In this document: piece by piece, positions 9,931-19,587 of the stretch
How the letters are laid out: every line of letters begins with the position of its first letter
How positions within the stretch are numbered: the stretch's first letter is position 1
NCBI GenBank assembly: GCA_023398955.1
Contig: JAEWRL010000097.1
Location: 203,389-267,388 of the forward strand
Source: Pseudomonadota bacterium
GTDB lineage: Bacteria > Myxococcota_A > Polyangia > Polyangiales > Polyangiaceae
Direction: 5' to 3'
DNA: 64,000 nucleotides
Translations under genes and position numbers: made by a program
The notes under the pieces: model-generated
What the model was told of the DNA's origin: nothing
The model's input: only the letters and a program-made list of their open reading frames with translations
Database searches by the model: none

Positions 9931-12309
9931 TTACCGAATACGCTCACCGGAGCACGCGATGAAGGTGACCGAGCCACGGGCCGGCGTATCGTCCCCCACG
10001 AAGCGAAGCAAGCGCTTCTGCGAAGGCTCACAGTTGGCCACCAGCTCAGCGTTACCAAGGACGTCGTCCGGGTCCATGGCGTCGATGTAGCAGTAGCCGG
10101 GGGTGCTGACGTTGATCGAGTCGCCCGCGGTCTTCAGACACTCATCACGATCGGATGGGTTCGCCAAGCTGTACTGGGTAATGCCGCACATGCAGACGTT
10201 CTCGCATGCGGGGGTCGAGTCGGTGTCACAGGCTTGGTTCTCCCGGAGCGACTCCTTCACGGCACCCACGAGGCCAGGGTTGTCCTCGAGGCTCACGCGG
10301 CCCTTGGCGGGATTGCAGTCGCAGGCGCCAGTGGCCAGGGCTTCCACCACCTCGCACTGGACCATTCCGTTCTCGTCCACGTCGAGGCGGCGCGGCAGGC
10401 AGCGCCCACCGAGCTTCTCCTTGAGGCGGTCCACGATGGCGTTGACGGCGGGATTATAGCCGTAGCTCGTGCTGGCGGAATCACCCAAGAACTTCGGGCA
10501 CACCGAGGCGACGATCGAGTTCTCTCGGTAGTCCTTCAGCACCTCGAGCTGGCGCAAGCCTGGGTACGCCTTGGCGCGATACTGAACCGTCCCATAGTTG
10601 CCACCCTCATCCTGACAGAGGGGCTTCTTCGCCGCGAGCACGTCGTCCAGGGTGAGCTCGCCCGTCTCCCTGTTCACACTGGGCGCGCAGTCACAGTTCC
10701 GACCGGCCTCCACCTGGGCGCAGTCGGTGGGGTTCGGCAAGGGGAAGATGCAGGCGTACTGCAGGTCCCGACCGCTCGTATTCCACTCGTGACCGTGGAT
10801 GGGATCTGCTGTCGGGCCAGTACCGTCCGGGCCGGGCAGGTCAGGGCGTGGGGTGATCGCCTCGACCATATGCTGGTTCTGGGGGGGAACGTGGTCCCGA
10901 GGCTGGCCCAGGATCGCTGGCCAGTCGATGTCGATCGCGTTCTTGTACCGCAGCTCGGTGGCGCTATCGACGGTCTCCGCCGTGGCGATATCCTGCCAGG
11001 GGACGCCGACGATCCCCGCCAAGAACACGAGGGACGGATCGCGGCCCGAGATGGCCCCGCGGAGCTCGTAGAGGGGATTGTTGACGGGGGCCCCAGGGTT
11101 GCAAGCCATGCCCAGGCGTGTTGCTTCCGTGCAGTCGCAATCCGCATCCGGGAAGCTCGAGTTCGGGCAGATCTGCATCTTGGTCAAGCCGACGGAGTAG
11201 CGCGTGGTGGGGTAGAGCAGGTCCATCCCAAAGCGGCGCTTCTGGTCGTAGCAGCGTAGATTGGACTCATCCTGTCCCTGAGGCAGCTCCTTGCCGTTGG
11301 GGCACAGCGTGGCTTCGTCGCCGCAACCCGCCGGAAACGAGCTCGAGAGGCAGGAGACGCAGCAGGGATCGTTGGGATTGGCATCGCAAGCAGTCGTGCC
11401 GGGGGCCATCCGGAACACCCCCCTGCCCTCGCGATTGAAGGTGGCGACGAGGTTGCCGTAGCCAGCAGCTTGGATGGAGCAGTCGTTCTCGTCGCTGAGC
11501 ATGATGATGGCGACGAGGGAATCGCCCCGAAGGAAGGCGTTCCGCTGCGCGAGCAGCGCGTCGTCGACCCCGGTGGGTGTCCCGTAGGAGCCGCTCACCT
11601 CGACCGTGGCATACGGCGTGGGATCGATGAGGAAGCGGTACCAAGCCTCGAGGGATGCCTCGAACCCGCAGCCAACCTCACCCGTCAAGCGCACGTGATC
11701 TGCGAATTGCGTAGTGATGGCGCCCAGATCGTTTGTAGCGCCCGCCGCGGGCCCGCTGGGTCGGTTGTCCCATGCCAAGAAGCCCTGGCCATTGTTTGGC
11801 ACGTCACGGACGCTGCCAATCAGGTGCGCCATGTCGGCCTGGGTCTCGTTGAACTGGTCGTTTGCTGCCGAGCAGAAGGGTCCACCCGCGCCACCGAGGC
11901 TGGAGCTCACGACGCCGATGTGGACGTCGTTGATGGGCTCGAACTCACGGCCCCCCTGGGCGCAGTCCGCCGAGGGGCTCGCTGGCGTGTCGACGACATT
12001 ACCAGCGCCGTCGAGGCAAGGAGGGTTCAAGAGGCGGCCGACCAGGCGCGGCACCGCTTCCGCAAGGAGGAGCTGCTTGTCCGCCATGGACTGCGAGTTG
12101 TCGATCATGAACAAGAGGTCGATCTTGTCCACGGCGGTCTGAGCGAACTGGGTGACGAACACGTTGCTCGTCGAGGGCTCCTGCTCCGCGATCGGCCTAT
12201 CGAGACAGCCGGAGCTGCCCCCAGCTACAGCAGCGATCGCCGTGAGCCCGGCAACGCTGACGCGCAAGAAGCGCGCCGCTCGGCTTGGCTTACCTTTGTT
12301 TGAATTCAT
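9931..12309 (-). CDS. von Willebrand factor A-domain lipoprotein, Cys-rich
   Basis: A 792-residue lipoprotein. The ATG at 12309 is preceded by AAGGAGC with a suitable spacing, which decides the start over the longer open frame. The signal peptide ends GGSSGC, so the Cys at about 35 is probably lipidated. A VWA fold follows with an intact metal-site motif DNSQS near residue 70 and IIMLSDENDC later in the domain. Many Cys residues (for example CDCTEATRLGMAC and CENVCMCG) suggest disulfides and an outer-surface location. Proteins of this type are abundant in myxobacteria, and the ligand is unknown. Confidence 0.8.
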   Translation of the reverse strand: MNSNKGKPSRAARFLRVSVAGLTAIAAVAGGSSGCLDRPIAEQEPSTSNVFVTQFAQTAVDKIDLLFMIDNSQSMADKQLLLAEAVPRLVGRLLNPPCLDGAGNVVDTPASPSADCAQGGREFEPINDVHIGVVSSSLGGAGGPFCSAANDQFNETQADMAHLIGSVRDVPNNGQGFLAWDNRPSGPAAGATNDLGAITTQFADHVRLTGEVGCGFEASLEAWYRFLIDPTPYATVEVSGSYGTPTGVDDALLAQRNAFLRGDSLVAIIMLSDENDCSIQAAGYGNLVATFNREGRGVFRMAPGTTACDANPNDPCCVSCLSSSFPAGCGDEATLCPNGKELPQGQDESNLRCYDQKRRFGMDLLYPTTRYSVGLTKMQICPNSSFPDADCDCTEATRLGMACNPGAPVNNPLYELRGAISGRDPSLVFLAGIVGVPWQDIATAETVDSATELRYKNAIDIDWPAILGQPRDHVPPQNQHMVEAITPRPDLPGPDGTGPTADPIHGHEWNTSGRDLQYACIFPLPNPTDCAQVEAGRNCDCAPSVNRETGELTLDDVLAAKKPLCQDEGGNYGTVQYRAKAYPGLRQLEVLKDYRENSIVASVCPKFLGDSASTSYGYNPAVNAIVDRLKEKLGGRCLPRRLDVDENGMVQCEVVEALATGACDCNPAKGRVSLEDNPGLVGAVKESLRENQACDTDSTPACENVCMCGITQYSLANPSDRDECLKTAGDSINVSTPGYCYIDAMDPDDVLGNAELVANCEPSQKRLLRFVGDDTPARGSVTFIACSGERIR

Positions 12310-12515
12310 GAAAGATGGCTCCTTGGGTGCCGCAAATTCCCGGGCCCGACCGCTTTGGGGGCCGGACACTACCGACGGTCTCGATACAGCGACCACCGGG
12401 GCTCTGGCCGGTAGCCGGAGGGTACAGAAAAGAAGCAGGCACTGTCAATGTCACTGGAACGAGCAAACACGCGGTGCAGGCCTCGGCACCCCAGCTGAGC
12501 AAGCGCCGTTCCGTA

Positions 12516-12533
12516 GGCGCCCCTTCGGGCGCC
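12516..12533. other. Perfect hairpin in the uvrC/VWA gene spacer
   Basis: GGCGCCC and GGGCGCC form a 7-bp stem around a 4-base loop (CTTC). It lies in the ~290-base spacer after uvrC and before the VWA lipoprotein gene. There is no T-run on the minus strand, so it may be a weak terminator or an mRNA-end structure. The rest of the spacer shows no gene or clear promoter. Confidence 0.35.
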
Positions 12534-12603
12534 CCGCGAAACACCGCCGATAGTTCGCCTGTTGGCTGGTGGCGCAGACAACCTTGTTGGCACAAACGAC
12601 AAC

Positions 12604-14553
12604 TCAGTTGCCTGTTGGCTCCTTCTCGGGTGGCTGCTCGGAAGCGTCCGCGGCTTCGAGGGTTGGGGACCCGGCGAAATGCTCACGCAGAGCGTAGGCC
12701 TGCCTCTTCGTGAGCCCAGGGACGGCGAGAACGGCCTCCACACTGGCACTCCGGACAGCAGCCACTGAGCCGAACGTCCTGAGGAGGGCGCGCCGGGTCT
12801 TGGGTCCGATCCCGGGAACTGCATCCAGCTCCGAGCTCAGCCGCCGCCGCTTGCCCAATCCCGCCCGCCCGCGGTTCGAGAAGCGGTGTGCCTCGTCCCT
12901 GGCGCGCGCCAGGATAAACAGCTCCGGCCCGTTCGTCTTGAGCGGCACGGGGTTCTTCTGGCCGGGGAGGTACACTCGATCCACCAACTTGTCCGCCCCC
13001 GGACGCTCGCGCTCTTTCGCCAGGCCAACGATTGGAAGCTCGCCGACGCCCACGTCCGCTGCCGCGGCCAAAGCGATCCCGAGCTGCCCTCGACCTCCAT
13101 CTACGACGAAGAGATCCGGGAGCGACCACTCCGAGTCGGGCGCCTCCATCGCCTCGGCGGCCTCCCGCCCGCGCTTGAAGCGGCGCGCCAAGACCTCGCG
13201 CATCGCGCCGTAGTCGTCTCCGGGCTCGCACTGCTTCAAGCGATAGAGCCGGTAACGCGCCTTGTCGGGGACGCTGTCACTTAGGGCCACGACGGCGCCT
13301 ACCGTGTCTTGTCCGCCCAGGTGCGAGATATCGCAGCACTCGATGCGGCGCGGGAGACGGGGCAGCCGCAGGCGTCGCTGCACGCGAGCAAGTCGCTCCT
13401 CCACGTCCTCGCGCGCGCGCCGCTTCTCCGCGAAGGCGTGGGCCGCATTCTCCCGAGCCATTTCCAGAAGCTGGCGGCGCGGAGCGCGGCTGGAGGCGAG
13501 GATCGCGACGCGACAACTCCGCGGCTCGCGGGCGCGGCGCACCTCGGTCAACCACTCCGCAACGCCGTCGACGCCTTCGGGGAGGACGGGCACGAGGACC
13601 TCATCGGGGATGGCGGCCTGACCTTGCCGCGATTCTGCGTAATTCTCTCGCAGAAAGCCGGCAATGAGCTCGTCGTCCGGCAGCTCGACCCGGGGGCTCG
13701 AGAAGCTTGCGATATCGACGACCCGCCCCTCACGAACGCGCAGGAGCGCCAGCTCGACCAAGTCCCCCTCACGGTAGAGCCCGAGCACGTCCTGGTCCCG
13801 ATCGGTCACGCTCACAACGTGCTGCGCCTCGAGCACCGAGCGCACGGCGCGCAGCTGATCCCTGTAGGTAGCGGCGAGCTCGAACTGCATGGCGGCACTC
13901 GCCTTTTGCATGCGGGTCTCGAGCTCCCTGTGTAGCTCCTCGTGGCGAGCGGCAAGGAACAGCTCCACGGAGCGCACCTGCGCTGCGTAGGCATCGGCAT
14001 CGACGTCCAACACGCAGGGCGCCGCGCAGCGCTGGATTTGGTACTGCAGGCAGGGGCGCCGCCGGCTCACGAGCTCCCGATCGGTGCACGTGCGCAGCTT
14101 GAAGTGCTTCTCGACAAGGTTCAGCGTGCGGCGAGCCGAGGTGGCGGAGTGATACGGCCCGAAGTACTTCGCGCCGTCAGCCTTTGGCCGCCGCACCAAT
14201 TCGAGGCGCGGCCAAGGGTGCTCGCTGCCCAGGCGAAGGCTCAGGTATTCCTTGTCGTCTCGGAGCTTGACGTTGAATCTCGGAGCAAGCTCTTTGATGA
14301 GGTTGTTCTCGAGGATCGCAGCTTCCTTCTCTGAGCCAGTGACACGCGTCTCGAGATCACCAATTTGGCCGAGCAGGAGCGGGATGAAAGCGCGATCGTC
14401 GGAGCCGCCCTCGTTGAAGTAGCTGCGCACGCGGGTGCGCAGGCTCTTCGCCTTACCAACGTAGAGCACTTTGCCTTCACGGTCGCGAAAGACGTAGCAG
14501 CCCGAGCGGGCGGGCAATGAGGCGAGCTTCTCGAGAACGAGCTCAGGGAGCAT
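12604..14553 (-). CDS. uvrC: Excinuclease ABC subunit C
   Basis: A 649-residue protein of normal UvrC length. The N-terminal GIY-YIG nuclease is at residues ~13-95 (GCYVFRD...VLYVGKAKSLRTRV), with the Glu-rich helix EAAILENNLIK. A UVR coiled segment is near 205-240. The C-terminal RNase H-like nuclease shows CCDISHLGGQ and the catalytic-type VDGGRGQLG. A helix-hairpin-helix pair (VPGIGPKTRRALL, VPGLTKRQAYAL) ends the protein. It makes the dual incisions in nucleotide excision repair with UvrA and UvrB, neither of which is in the window. Confidence 0.97.
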   Translation of the reverse strand: MLPELVLEKLASLPARSGCYVFRDREGKVLYVGKAKSLRTRVRSYFNEGGSDDRAFIPLLLGQIGDLETRVTGSEKEAAILENNLIKELAPRFNVKLRDDKEYLSLRLGSEHPWPRLELVRRPKADGAKYFGPYHSATSARRTLNLVEKHFKLRTCTDRELVSRRRPCLQYQIQRCAAPCVLDVDADAYAAQVRSVELFLAARHEELHRELETRMQKASAAMQFELAATYRDQLRAVRSVLEAQHVVSVTDRDQDVLGLYREGDLVELALLRVREGRVVDIASFSSPRVELPDDELIAGFLRENYAESRQGQAAIPDEVLVPVLPEGVDGVAEWLTEVRRAREPRSCRVAILASSRAPRRQLLEMARENAAHAFAEKRRAREDVEERLARVQRRLRLPRLPRRIECCDISHLGGQDTVGAVVALSDSVPDKARYRLYRLKQCEPGDDYGAMREVLARRFKRGREAAEAMEAPDSEWSLPDLFVVDGGRGQLGIALAAAADVGVGELPIVGLAKERERPGADKLVDRVYLPGQKNPVPLKTNGPELFILARARDEAHRFSNRGRAGLGKRRRLSSELDAVPGIGPKTRRALLRTFGSVAAVRSASVEAVLAVPGLTKRQAYALREHFAGSPTLEAADASEQPPEKEPTGN

Positions 14554-14697
14554 GACGGAGTGGGCGGTTCATTTGTCGTCGCGCAGCGCTCGGCATTGTG
14601 TCCGGCCGCCGCGATGCCGGCGAGGGCTTTCCCCAGGTCGCGCACAATCCCTTGACGGCCGACCTGGTGCTTTCCAAGATGACCCGTCCTCGCGTCT

Positions 14698-16254
14698 ATG
14701 CCCAACTGGCTCTCCACACGTTTTGGGCGTGGTGGCCTCATGGTCGGCATCGCGGCACTGGCTGGTGCAGCCATCGGCCTGGTGCTCGTGCCCCACAGCC
14801 CCACTCCCCACGACACGCCGCCTCCCACCCCGGAGGTCCAGCTGCTTGGTGCTGTGTTGCCGCTGGATGCCAATGCCGTGAACGGCGCGATGGATCGCGT
14901 GCGTCGCTATGCAGCGACACGTTTCGATCTGCGACTCCCCGACGGCAAAACGGAGCCCTTGTTCTTGGGCCGGCTCGGAGCCGAGATCGACAAGGTACGG
15001 CTCGCGCGGCTCGTCAGGGACGCCCGGGACAACACGAGCCCCATGCGGCTCGAATGGCAGCGGCGGGGCGCCACGGGACCATTGGTGCTGCCGGTTCCCA
15101 TTACCTTCGACGTGAAACAAGCGGTCGACCGTTTGCTGCTGTTGAAGGACGAGGTGGATCAGCTGCCCGAGGACGCGCGCCTGGACTTGGAGCAGCGGCA
15201 GGTTCAGGCAGAGAGGCACGGCCGACTTCTCGACATCGACGCTTCACTCCAGGCGCTCCACGATGCAGTGAGCACCGGAAAACGGCAGGTGGAGCTGGCC
15301 TACGAGAGGATCCGGCCGCGCCGGCTCGCGGCAGAGCTTCAGGGGCTGCATTTCGACGAGGTCCTCGGCTACTTCGAGACACGGTACAGCCGCTCAGCCA
15401 AGTACCGCGACCGAACGTTCAACCTCCGCCTTGCGGCTTCGAAGCTCGATGGACACGTGCTCCTGCCTGGCGACGAGTTCGACTTCAACGAGGTCGTGGG
15501 TCCTCGTGACGAAGCGAACGGCTACAAGGTCGCGACGGTCATCGCTGAAGGGGAGCTCGTGGACGGGATTGGCGGCGGCACCTGCCAGATCTCGGGCACG
15601 CTTCATGGCGCCGCTTTTTTCGCGGGCCTGGAGGTCGTTGAGCGCTATCCGCACACGCGGCCGAGCTCCTACATCAAGATGGGGATGGATGCGACGGTGG
15701 TTTATCCCACTATCAACTTCCGGCTAAAGAACTCCTATGGGTTTCCGGTGGTGCTCCACCAATCGGTCAAGAACGGCGTCGTGCGCGCGGAGATCCTCGG
15801 CCCGAAGCGCCCGCGGACCGTGACCCTGATTCGGCGCATCACCGAGGCCCTCCCGTATGAACAGGTCGAACGCCCCGACGACCATCTGCCGGCAAACGAG
15901 CGCGTCCTCGCCCAGCGCGGCATCCCTGGATTTCGGCTGAAGCGTTATCGCATCTTGAGAGAGGGCCCTCACGCAGTGCGCGAGCGTTGGGACGATACGT
16001 ATCCGCCAACGACTCAGATCGTTCGCGTGGGGACCGGCCGCGATGCTCGCGCCAATGGTTCGCGCGCCGAAGACGATCCGCCCCCCGAGTACACCGCAGA
16101 CGAACTCCTGGTGATGACGCAGGGGCCCGGGCTCGGCTCATCGGAGGAACAGCGCCGCGGCGGGTCGACGCTCGAGCAACGAGAGCCGGGGAGATTCGGT
16201 GAGCTCGGCTGGACCGCCAGGGCGGGAATGCCGTTTTGGGAGCGAGAGGACTAG
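14698..16254 (+). CDS. VanW-family protein
   Basis: A 518-residue protein with an N-terminal membrane anchor (GGLMVGIAALAGAAIGLVL), a middle region and a C-terminal VanW domain recognised by GGGTCQISGTL at about residue 300. The context is typical: DEFDFNEVVGPRDEANGYKV before it and SYIKMGMDATVVYP and FRLKNSYGFPV after it. VanW proteins occur beside glycopeptide-resistance genes in some bacteria, but their biochemical role is unclear. The last ~80 residues are low-complexity and charged. It is divergent from uvrC. A 9-base T-run starts 8 bases after the stop. Confidence 0.87.
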   Translation: MPNWLSTRFGRGGLMVGIAALAGAAIGLVLVPHSPTPHDTPPPTPEVQLLGAVLPLDANAVNGAMDRVRRYAATRFDLRLPDGKTEPLFLGRLGAEIDKVRLARLVRDARDNTSPMRLEWQRRGATGPLVLPVPITFDVKQAVDRLLLLKDEVDQLPEDARLDLEQRQVQAERHGRLLDIDASLQALHDAVSTGKRQVELAYERIRPRRLAAELQGLHFDEVLGYFETRYSRSAKYRDRTFNLRLAASKLDGHVLLPGDEFDFNEVVGPRDEANGYKVATVIAEGELVDGIGGGTCQISGTLHGAAFFAGLEVVERYPHTRPSSYIKMGMDATVVYPTINFRLKNSYGFPVVLHQSVKNGVVRAEILGPKRPRTVTLIRRITEALPYEQVERPDDHLPANERVLAQRGIPGFRLKRYRILREGPHAVRERWDDTYPPTTQIVRVGTGRDARANGSRAEDDPPPEYTADELLVMTQGPGLGSSEEQRRGGSTLEQREPGRFGELGWTARAGMPFWERED

Positions 16255-16262
16255 GGTCCGGC

Positions 16263-16271
16263 TTTTTTTTT
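16263..16271 (+). other. Nine-base T tract after the VanW gene
   Basis: A run of nine T lies just after the VanW gene stop, flanked by TCCGGC (16257-16262) and GCCGGA (16277-16282), which form 6-base inverted arms with the T-run inside the loop. This is not the classical stem-then-T order for plus-strand transcripts. It may still help end the VanW transcript, but that is not demonstrated. Confidence 0.25.
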
Positions 16272-16455
16272 CGCGGGCCGGATCTGCTTGCACCGCGGAA
16301 AATATGCGGCAATCTGCTGCAACGGCTCCGGACCCCGGCAGGCCGGCCGCCTTTGGCCTTGACGAACCGGCCCACAGTGGGCAAGAACCGCCCCTACGAT
16401 GTGGGCGGGCGAAGCTTCACCTCTCACCCCCCTTTGTAGACCCAGCTGAACCTAG

Positions 16456-16471
16456 GACCGGTTAGTCGGTC
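16456..16471. promoter_or_regulatory. Probable TetR-type operator
   Basis: GACCGgtTAgtCGGTC is an imperfect palindrome with 12 of 16 symmetric positions. It ends about 6 bases before the GTG start (12 before the ATG) of the TetR-family gene. Palindromes with GACCG/CGGTC arms are common TetR-family sites, and the position suggests autorepression. This is inferred from symmetry and place only. Confidence 0.5.
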
Positions 16472-16477
16472 TGGTAA

Positions 16478-17140
16478 GTGACCATGAACACAGAGAACGC
16501 ACCCCAAGTCACCACGGATTCCGCAGAACCAATTGACACCACCGGAGCGGCGCGCACCGTCGACTGGGAGAATCCCCGGGTAGCGGCGATTCTCACTGCA
16601 GCCGCCAAGTGCTTTGCGCGCAAGGGCTTCAGCGCGACGACGCTTGCCGAGATCGGCAAAGAGCTCGGGCTCCGCAAGAGCATCGTGCACTACTACTTCG
16701 CGAGCAAGGCAGCGCTCATCCACGAAGTCCAGAGCTTCACGTACCGCAAGTACCTCGAGCGCGTCCGTGAATCGATCGCCTCCGACTCCGGCGATAAGGC
16801 CAACTCGCTGCGTGCCCTCTGGGATGCCATGCAGAGCGACAAGACGGCGACCGGCCTCAACATCGAGGTATGGAGCGCCGCCCGTCGTGACGGTGAGCTG
16901 AAGCGCCGCGCTGCGGATCTCCAGCGCGACGCCCAGGCGATCATTGGCGAAGCGTCGGTCGAGGCACTGAACCTGCCCCAATCATTCCCAAAGCGCGACC
17001 AGCTAGCCCGCTTGCTCCTTGCCGTTCTCAATGGATTGTCTGTCAGCGAGTCCATCGACGGCGATGAGGGCAAGGCGAAGGAAACCTACGAGCTGTTTCT
17101 GCAGCTCTTGAAGTCGGGCGTCCCGTCCATCCAGAGCTAA
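16478..17140 (+). CDS. TetR/AcrR-family transcriptional regulator
   Basis: A 220-residue protein. The N-terminal helix-turn-helix lies at about residues 28-75 (AAAKCFARKGFSATTLAEIG, then LRKSIVHYYFASKAALI), a textbook TetR DNA-binding domain. The helical C-terminal part is divergent, so the ligand cannot be guessed. Start is GTG at 16478 or ATG at 16484. A GACCG/CGGTC palindrome abuts the start and probably binds the protein. The downstream gene starts about 30 bases after the stop on the same strand, so it may share the transcript. Confidence 0.88.
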   Translation: MTMNTENAPQVTTDSAEPIDTTGAARTVDWENPRVAAILTAAAKCFARKGFSATTLAEIGKELGLRKSIVHYYFASKAALIHEVQSFTYRKYLERVRESIASDSGDKANSLRALWDAMQSDKTATGLNIEVWSAARRDGELKRRAADLQRDAQAIIGEASVEALNLPQSFPKRDQLARLLLAVLNGLSVSESIDGDEGKAKETYELFLQLLKSGVPSIQS

Positions 17141-17169
17141 CTCGCGCGGAAGCGGCGGTCTCCGGCCGA

Positions 17170-18363
17170 ATGAACACCGTTCGGCCGGGACACCGCGAAC
17201 CAACGACCGTGCGCTGTACCGAACCTCCACCCCCTCTCCGCGGCGAGTCCAAGCGACAACGGGTCGCACCATGGCGTGGACTGGGGTTGTCGTGCGCTCT
17301 CGCGCTCATGGCCCCGCCAGCGGTGGCGAGCCTTGGCCCGCAGCCGAGCCCGTTCGCGATACCAAGCGATCGGGGGATCGGTGCAGCGCCGAGGCTCTGG
17401 TGGGAGGCAAGACTGACCCCTCCGGTGGTGGGCGTCGCACTGTTTCACCATCCGGAACGCGAGAGGCTCGCTGACTGGCGACTCTTGTGGCAAGGGCGCT
17501 ATGGACCTGAGCACTGGTTGCAGGCACCAGCACTCAGCTGGAGCTCGGACACCTGCGAGGCCGCGGAGCCAACGTCCTGGGTGGCGGCTCGCGCGCTTCC
17601 CGATTCTTCCGTTACGGGCGAGGTGTTCGGCAACACCGGGCTCTCGTTCCTCGCCCAGCAGTCGCCGCGGGGGGCACTGCTCATCGTCGAAGATGCAGGG
17701 TGGCACGATCCGATCCACGGCGGGGGTTGGGCAGCGGCATGGCTCACCCCGACCACACGAGCGACAGCTCCGTGCCCCCCCTGGAAGCGGCCCCGACCCG
17801 TCACCATCGCGCGCTACGGTGGAGAATACGAGCGGCTCATTTTGCTGCAGTGTGACGGCTCGATCAGCAGCGATACGCTGGATCGTGTCACGGTCCTCGC
17901 GCGCCCACCCCTTACCGCGCGCCCGAGGCTTCCTTTGCCCCTCGAGCCAACGGCTGCTGCGAGCGCCGACAACGAGTGGCTACCGCAGGTGAAGCTCGTC
18001 CATCCGCGGCTCATCTGGCTTCTTGACAAGATTGCGAGCGCATTCCCTGGGCGAATGCTGTACCTCATGAGCGGCTATCGGCCCGAAGCCGGTTCGAGGA
18101 GCCTGCACCATCGAGGTCGCGCAGTGGACCTGTTCGTTCAAGGCGTGCCCAACGAGGCGGTGTTTCGCTTCTGCCGCACCCTCCCGCAGGTTGGCTGCGG
18201 CTATTACCCCAACAACCGCTTCGTCCACTTGGACGTACGGCCACCAACGGTGCCCGAGGCATACTGGGTGGACACCTCGGGCCCCAGCGAGCCGTCACGG
18301 TACGTCGATTCATGGCCCGGAGTCGTCGAAGGTGGCGCTCTACGGTGGGCGGGCTCGGAGTAG
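17170..18363 (+). CDS. Secreted M15/DUF882-like peptidoglycan peptidase
   Basis: A 397-residue protein. A hydrophobic segment (LSCALALMAPPAVASL) inside the first ~60 residues looks like a late signal peptide, so the true start may be a little downstream of the ATG at 17170. The C-terminal ~120 residues carry the M15/YcbK zinc pattern: SLHHRGRAVDL (Ser-x2-His-x3-Gly-x2-Val-Asp) and FVHLDVR (His-x-Asp). These would cut peptide stems in peptidoglycan. The N-terminal ~250 residues are not recognised. The gene is followed closely by holB. Confidence 0.75.
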   Translation: MNTVRPGHREPTTVRCTEPPPPLRGESKRQRVAPWRGLGLSCALALMAPPAVASLGPQPSPFAIPSDRGIGAAPRLWWEARLTPPVVGVALFHHPERERLADWRLLWQGRYGPEHWLQAPALSWSSDTCEAAEPTSWVAARALPDSSVTGEVFGNTGLSFLAQQSPRGALLIVEDAGWHDPIHGGGWAAAWLTPTTRATAPCPPWKRPRPVTIARYGGEYERLILLQCDGSISSDTLDRVTVLARPPLTARPRLPLPLEPTAAASADNEWLPQVKLVHPRLIWLLDKIASAFPGRMLYLMSGYRPEAGSRSLHHRGRAVDLFVQGVPNEAVFRFCRTLPQVGCGYYPNNRFVHLDVRPPTVPEAYWVDTSGPSEPSRYVDSWPGVVEGGALRWAGSE

Positions 18364-18370
18364 GGTCGGG

Positions 18371-19360
18371 ATGGCTGCCTTCACTAGTGTTCTTGGTCAG
18401 CAGTCGGCGGTGCAGACCCTTCGCCACGCGCTGGCGCACGGACGGGTGCATCACGCCTACCGTTTCGAAGGTCCTCCGGGGGTTGGGAAGGAGCTGGCCG
18501 CCTTCGAGCTAGCGCGCGCGCTGCTTTGCGACGCACCAGCGGAGAGTCGTGCCTGCGGGGCATGCGATACCTGCCGGCGGGTCTCGACCTTCAGCAAGGA
18601 GGCGCCCGTGGTCCCGCTCCACCCAGACGTGGTGCTGGTGGCTCGCGGCCTCTATCCTCCGTCAGCGCTGGGGCGAGACCGCCCCGAGACCTCGGCGATC
18701 AGCGTCGATCAGATCCGCTCCGTCGTGCTACCCCGGGTGGGGTACCCACCACACCAAGGGCGCGCTCTCGTCATCATCGTGCGCGACGCCGATGAGATGA
18801 CGGTCTCTGCCGCCAACGCCTTGCTCAAGACGCTGGAAGAGCCACATGCCGAGACCCATTTCGTGTTGCTCTCGTCGAAGCCCGAGCGCCTGCTGGACAC
18901 GATTCGTTCGCGAACACTGCCCGTGCGTTTCGGTCCGCTACCTCGTGCGATCGTCGAGGAAATCCTGGCGAGACACGACGCGCCCCGGGAGCTGGCTGGC
19001 ATCGCGGAAGGCAGCGCCTCCCTAGCCCTGAGTCTGGCCATCTCCGAGGAACGTGAGCAGCAGCAGGCGTTCGTGCAGTCCGCTCTCCGCGCCATCGAGG
19101 CACCCGATCTTGCCAGCGGTCTCGAACAGATCGAAGCCCCCGGTACGTCACGCGACGAACTTGGTCGGCAGCTCGGCTTTCTGGCGCAGGCCCTCGCCGA
19201 GCGCGCGCGCAGCACGGTGGGGAGCGACGATCGCGAAGCGCTGCGCTGCGCCCGGCGTTATTTCCACGTTCTCGAAGCCTCACAGCACTTGGAGCGCAAC
19301 GCGCAACCAGCTCTCGTCCTGGAGTCGCTGGTCCATCAGCTCCAAGCAGTGCTCGCCTAA
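18371..19360 (+). CDS. holB: DNA polymerase III delta' subunit
   Basis: A 329-residue clamp-loader protein. The ATG at 18371 was chosen because FTSVLGQQSAVQTLRHAL is the normal N-terminus and the open frame upstream lies in the preceding gene. It has Walker A GPPGVGKE, a Cys cluster CGACDTC preceded by another Cys that fits the zinc module, and the sensor region LLKTLEEPHAETHFVLLSS. It starts only 7 bases after the upstream peptidase gene. As delta' it helps load the sliding clamp; other clamp-loader genes are not in the window. Confidence 0.92.
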   Translation: MAAFTSVLGQQSAVQTLRHALAHGRVHHAYRFEGPPGVGKELAAFELARALLCDAPAESRACGACDTCRRVSTFSKEAPVVPLHPDVVLVARGLYPPSALGRDRPETSAISVDQIRSVVLPRVGYPPHQGRALVIIVRDADEMTVSAANALLKTLEEPHAETHFVLLSSKPERLLDTIRSRTLPVRFGPLPRAIVEEILARHDAPRELAGIAEGSASLALSLAISEEREQQQAFVQSALRAIEAPDLASGLEQIEAPGTSRDELGRQLGFLAQALAERARSTVGSDDREALRCARRYFHVLEASQHLERNAQPALVLESLVHQLQAVLA

Positions 19361-19587
19361 GTACGACAGGAGTTTGGCCCAAGGCGGCCGCCAAGCTTCA
19401 GTTCCAGGGGTTCGCACGCTGCGGCTGCGCACGGCCGCCATGCTGACCGCCAAGGTCCTGCGCCTCAACGAGCCGGGTTCGGGCTCGGGCTCGACTTGAG
19501 TGGGTACGAACTTGCGGGGAGCTGTACCAAGTGGGCAGCACTCACGTCGCCGAGCCACCGGGACCGGGACCAGACCTCGCCACTCTC

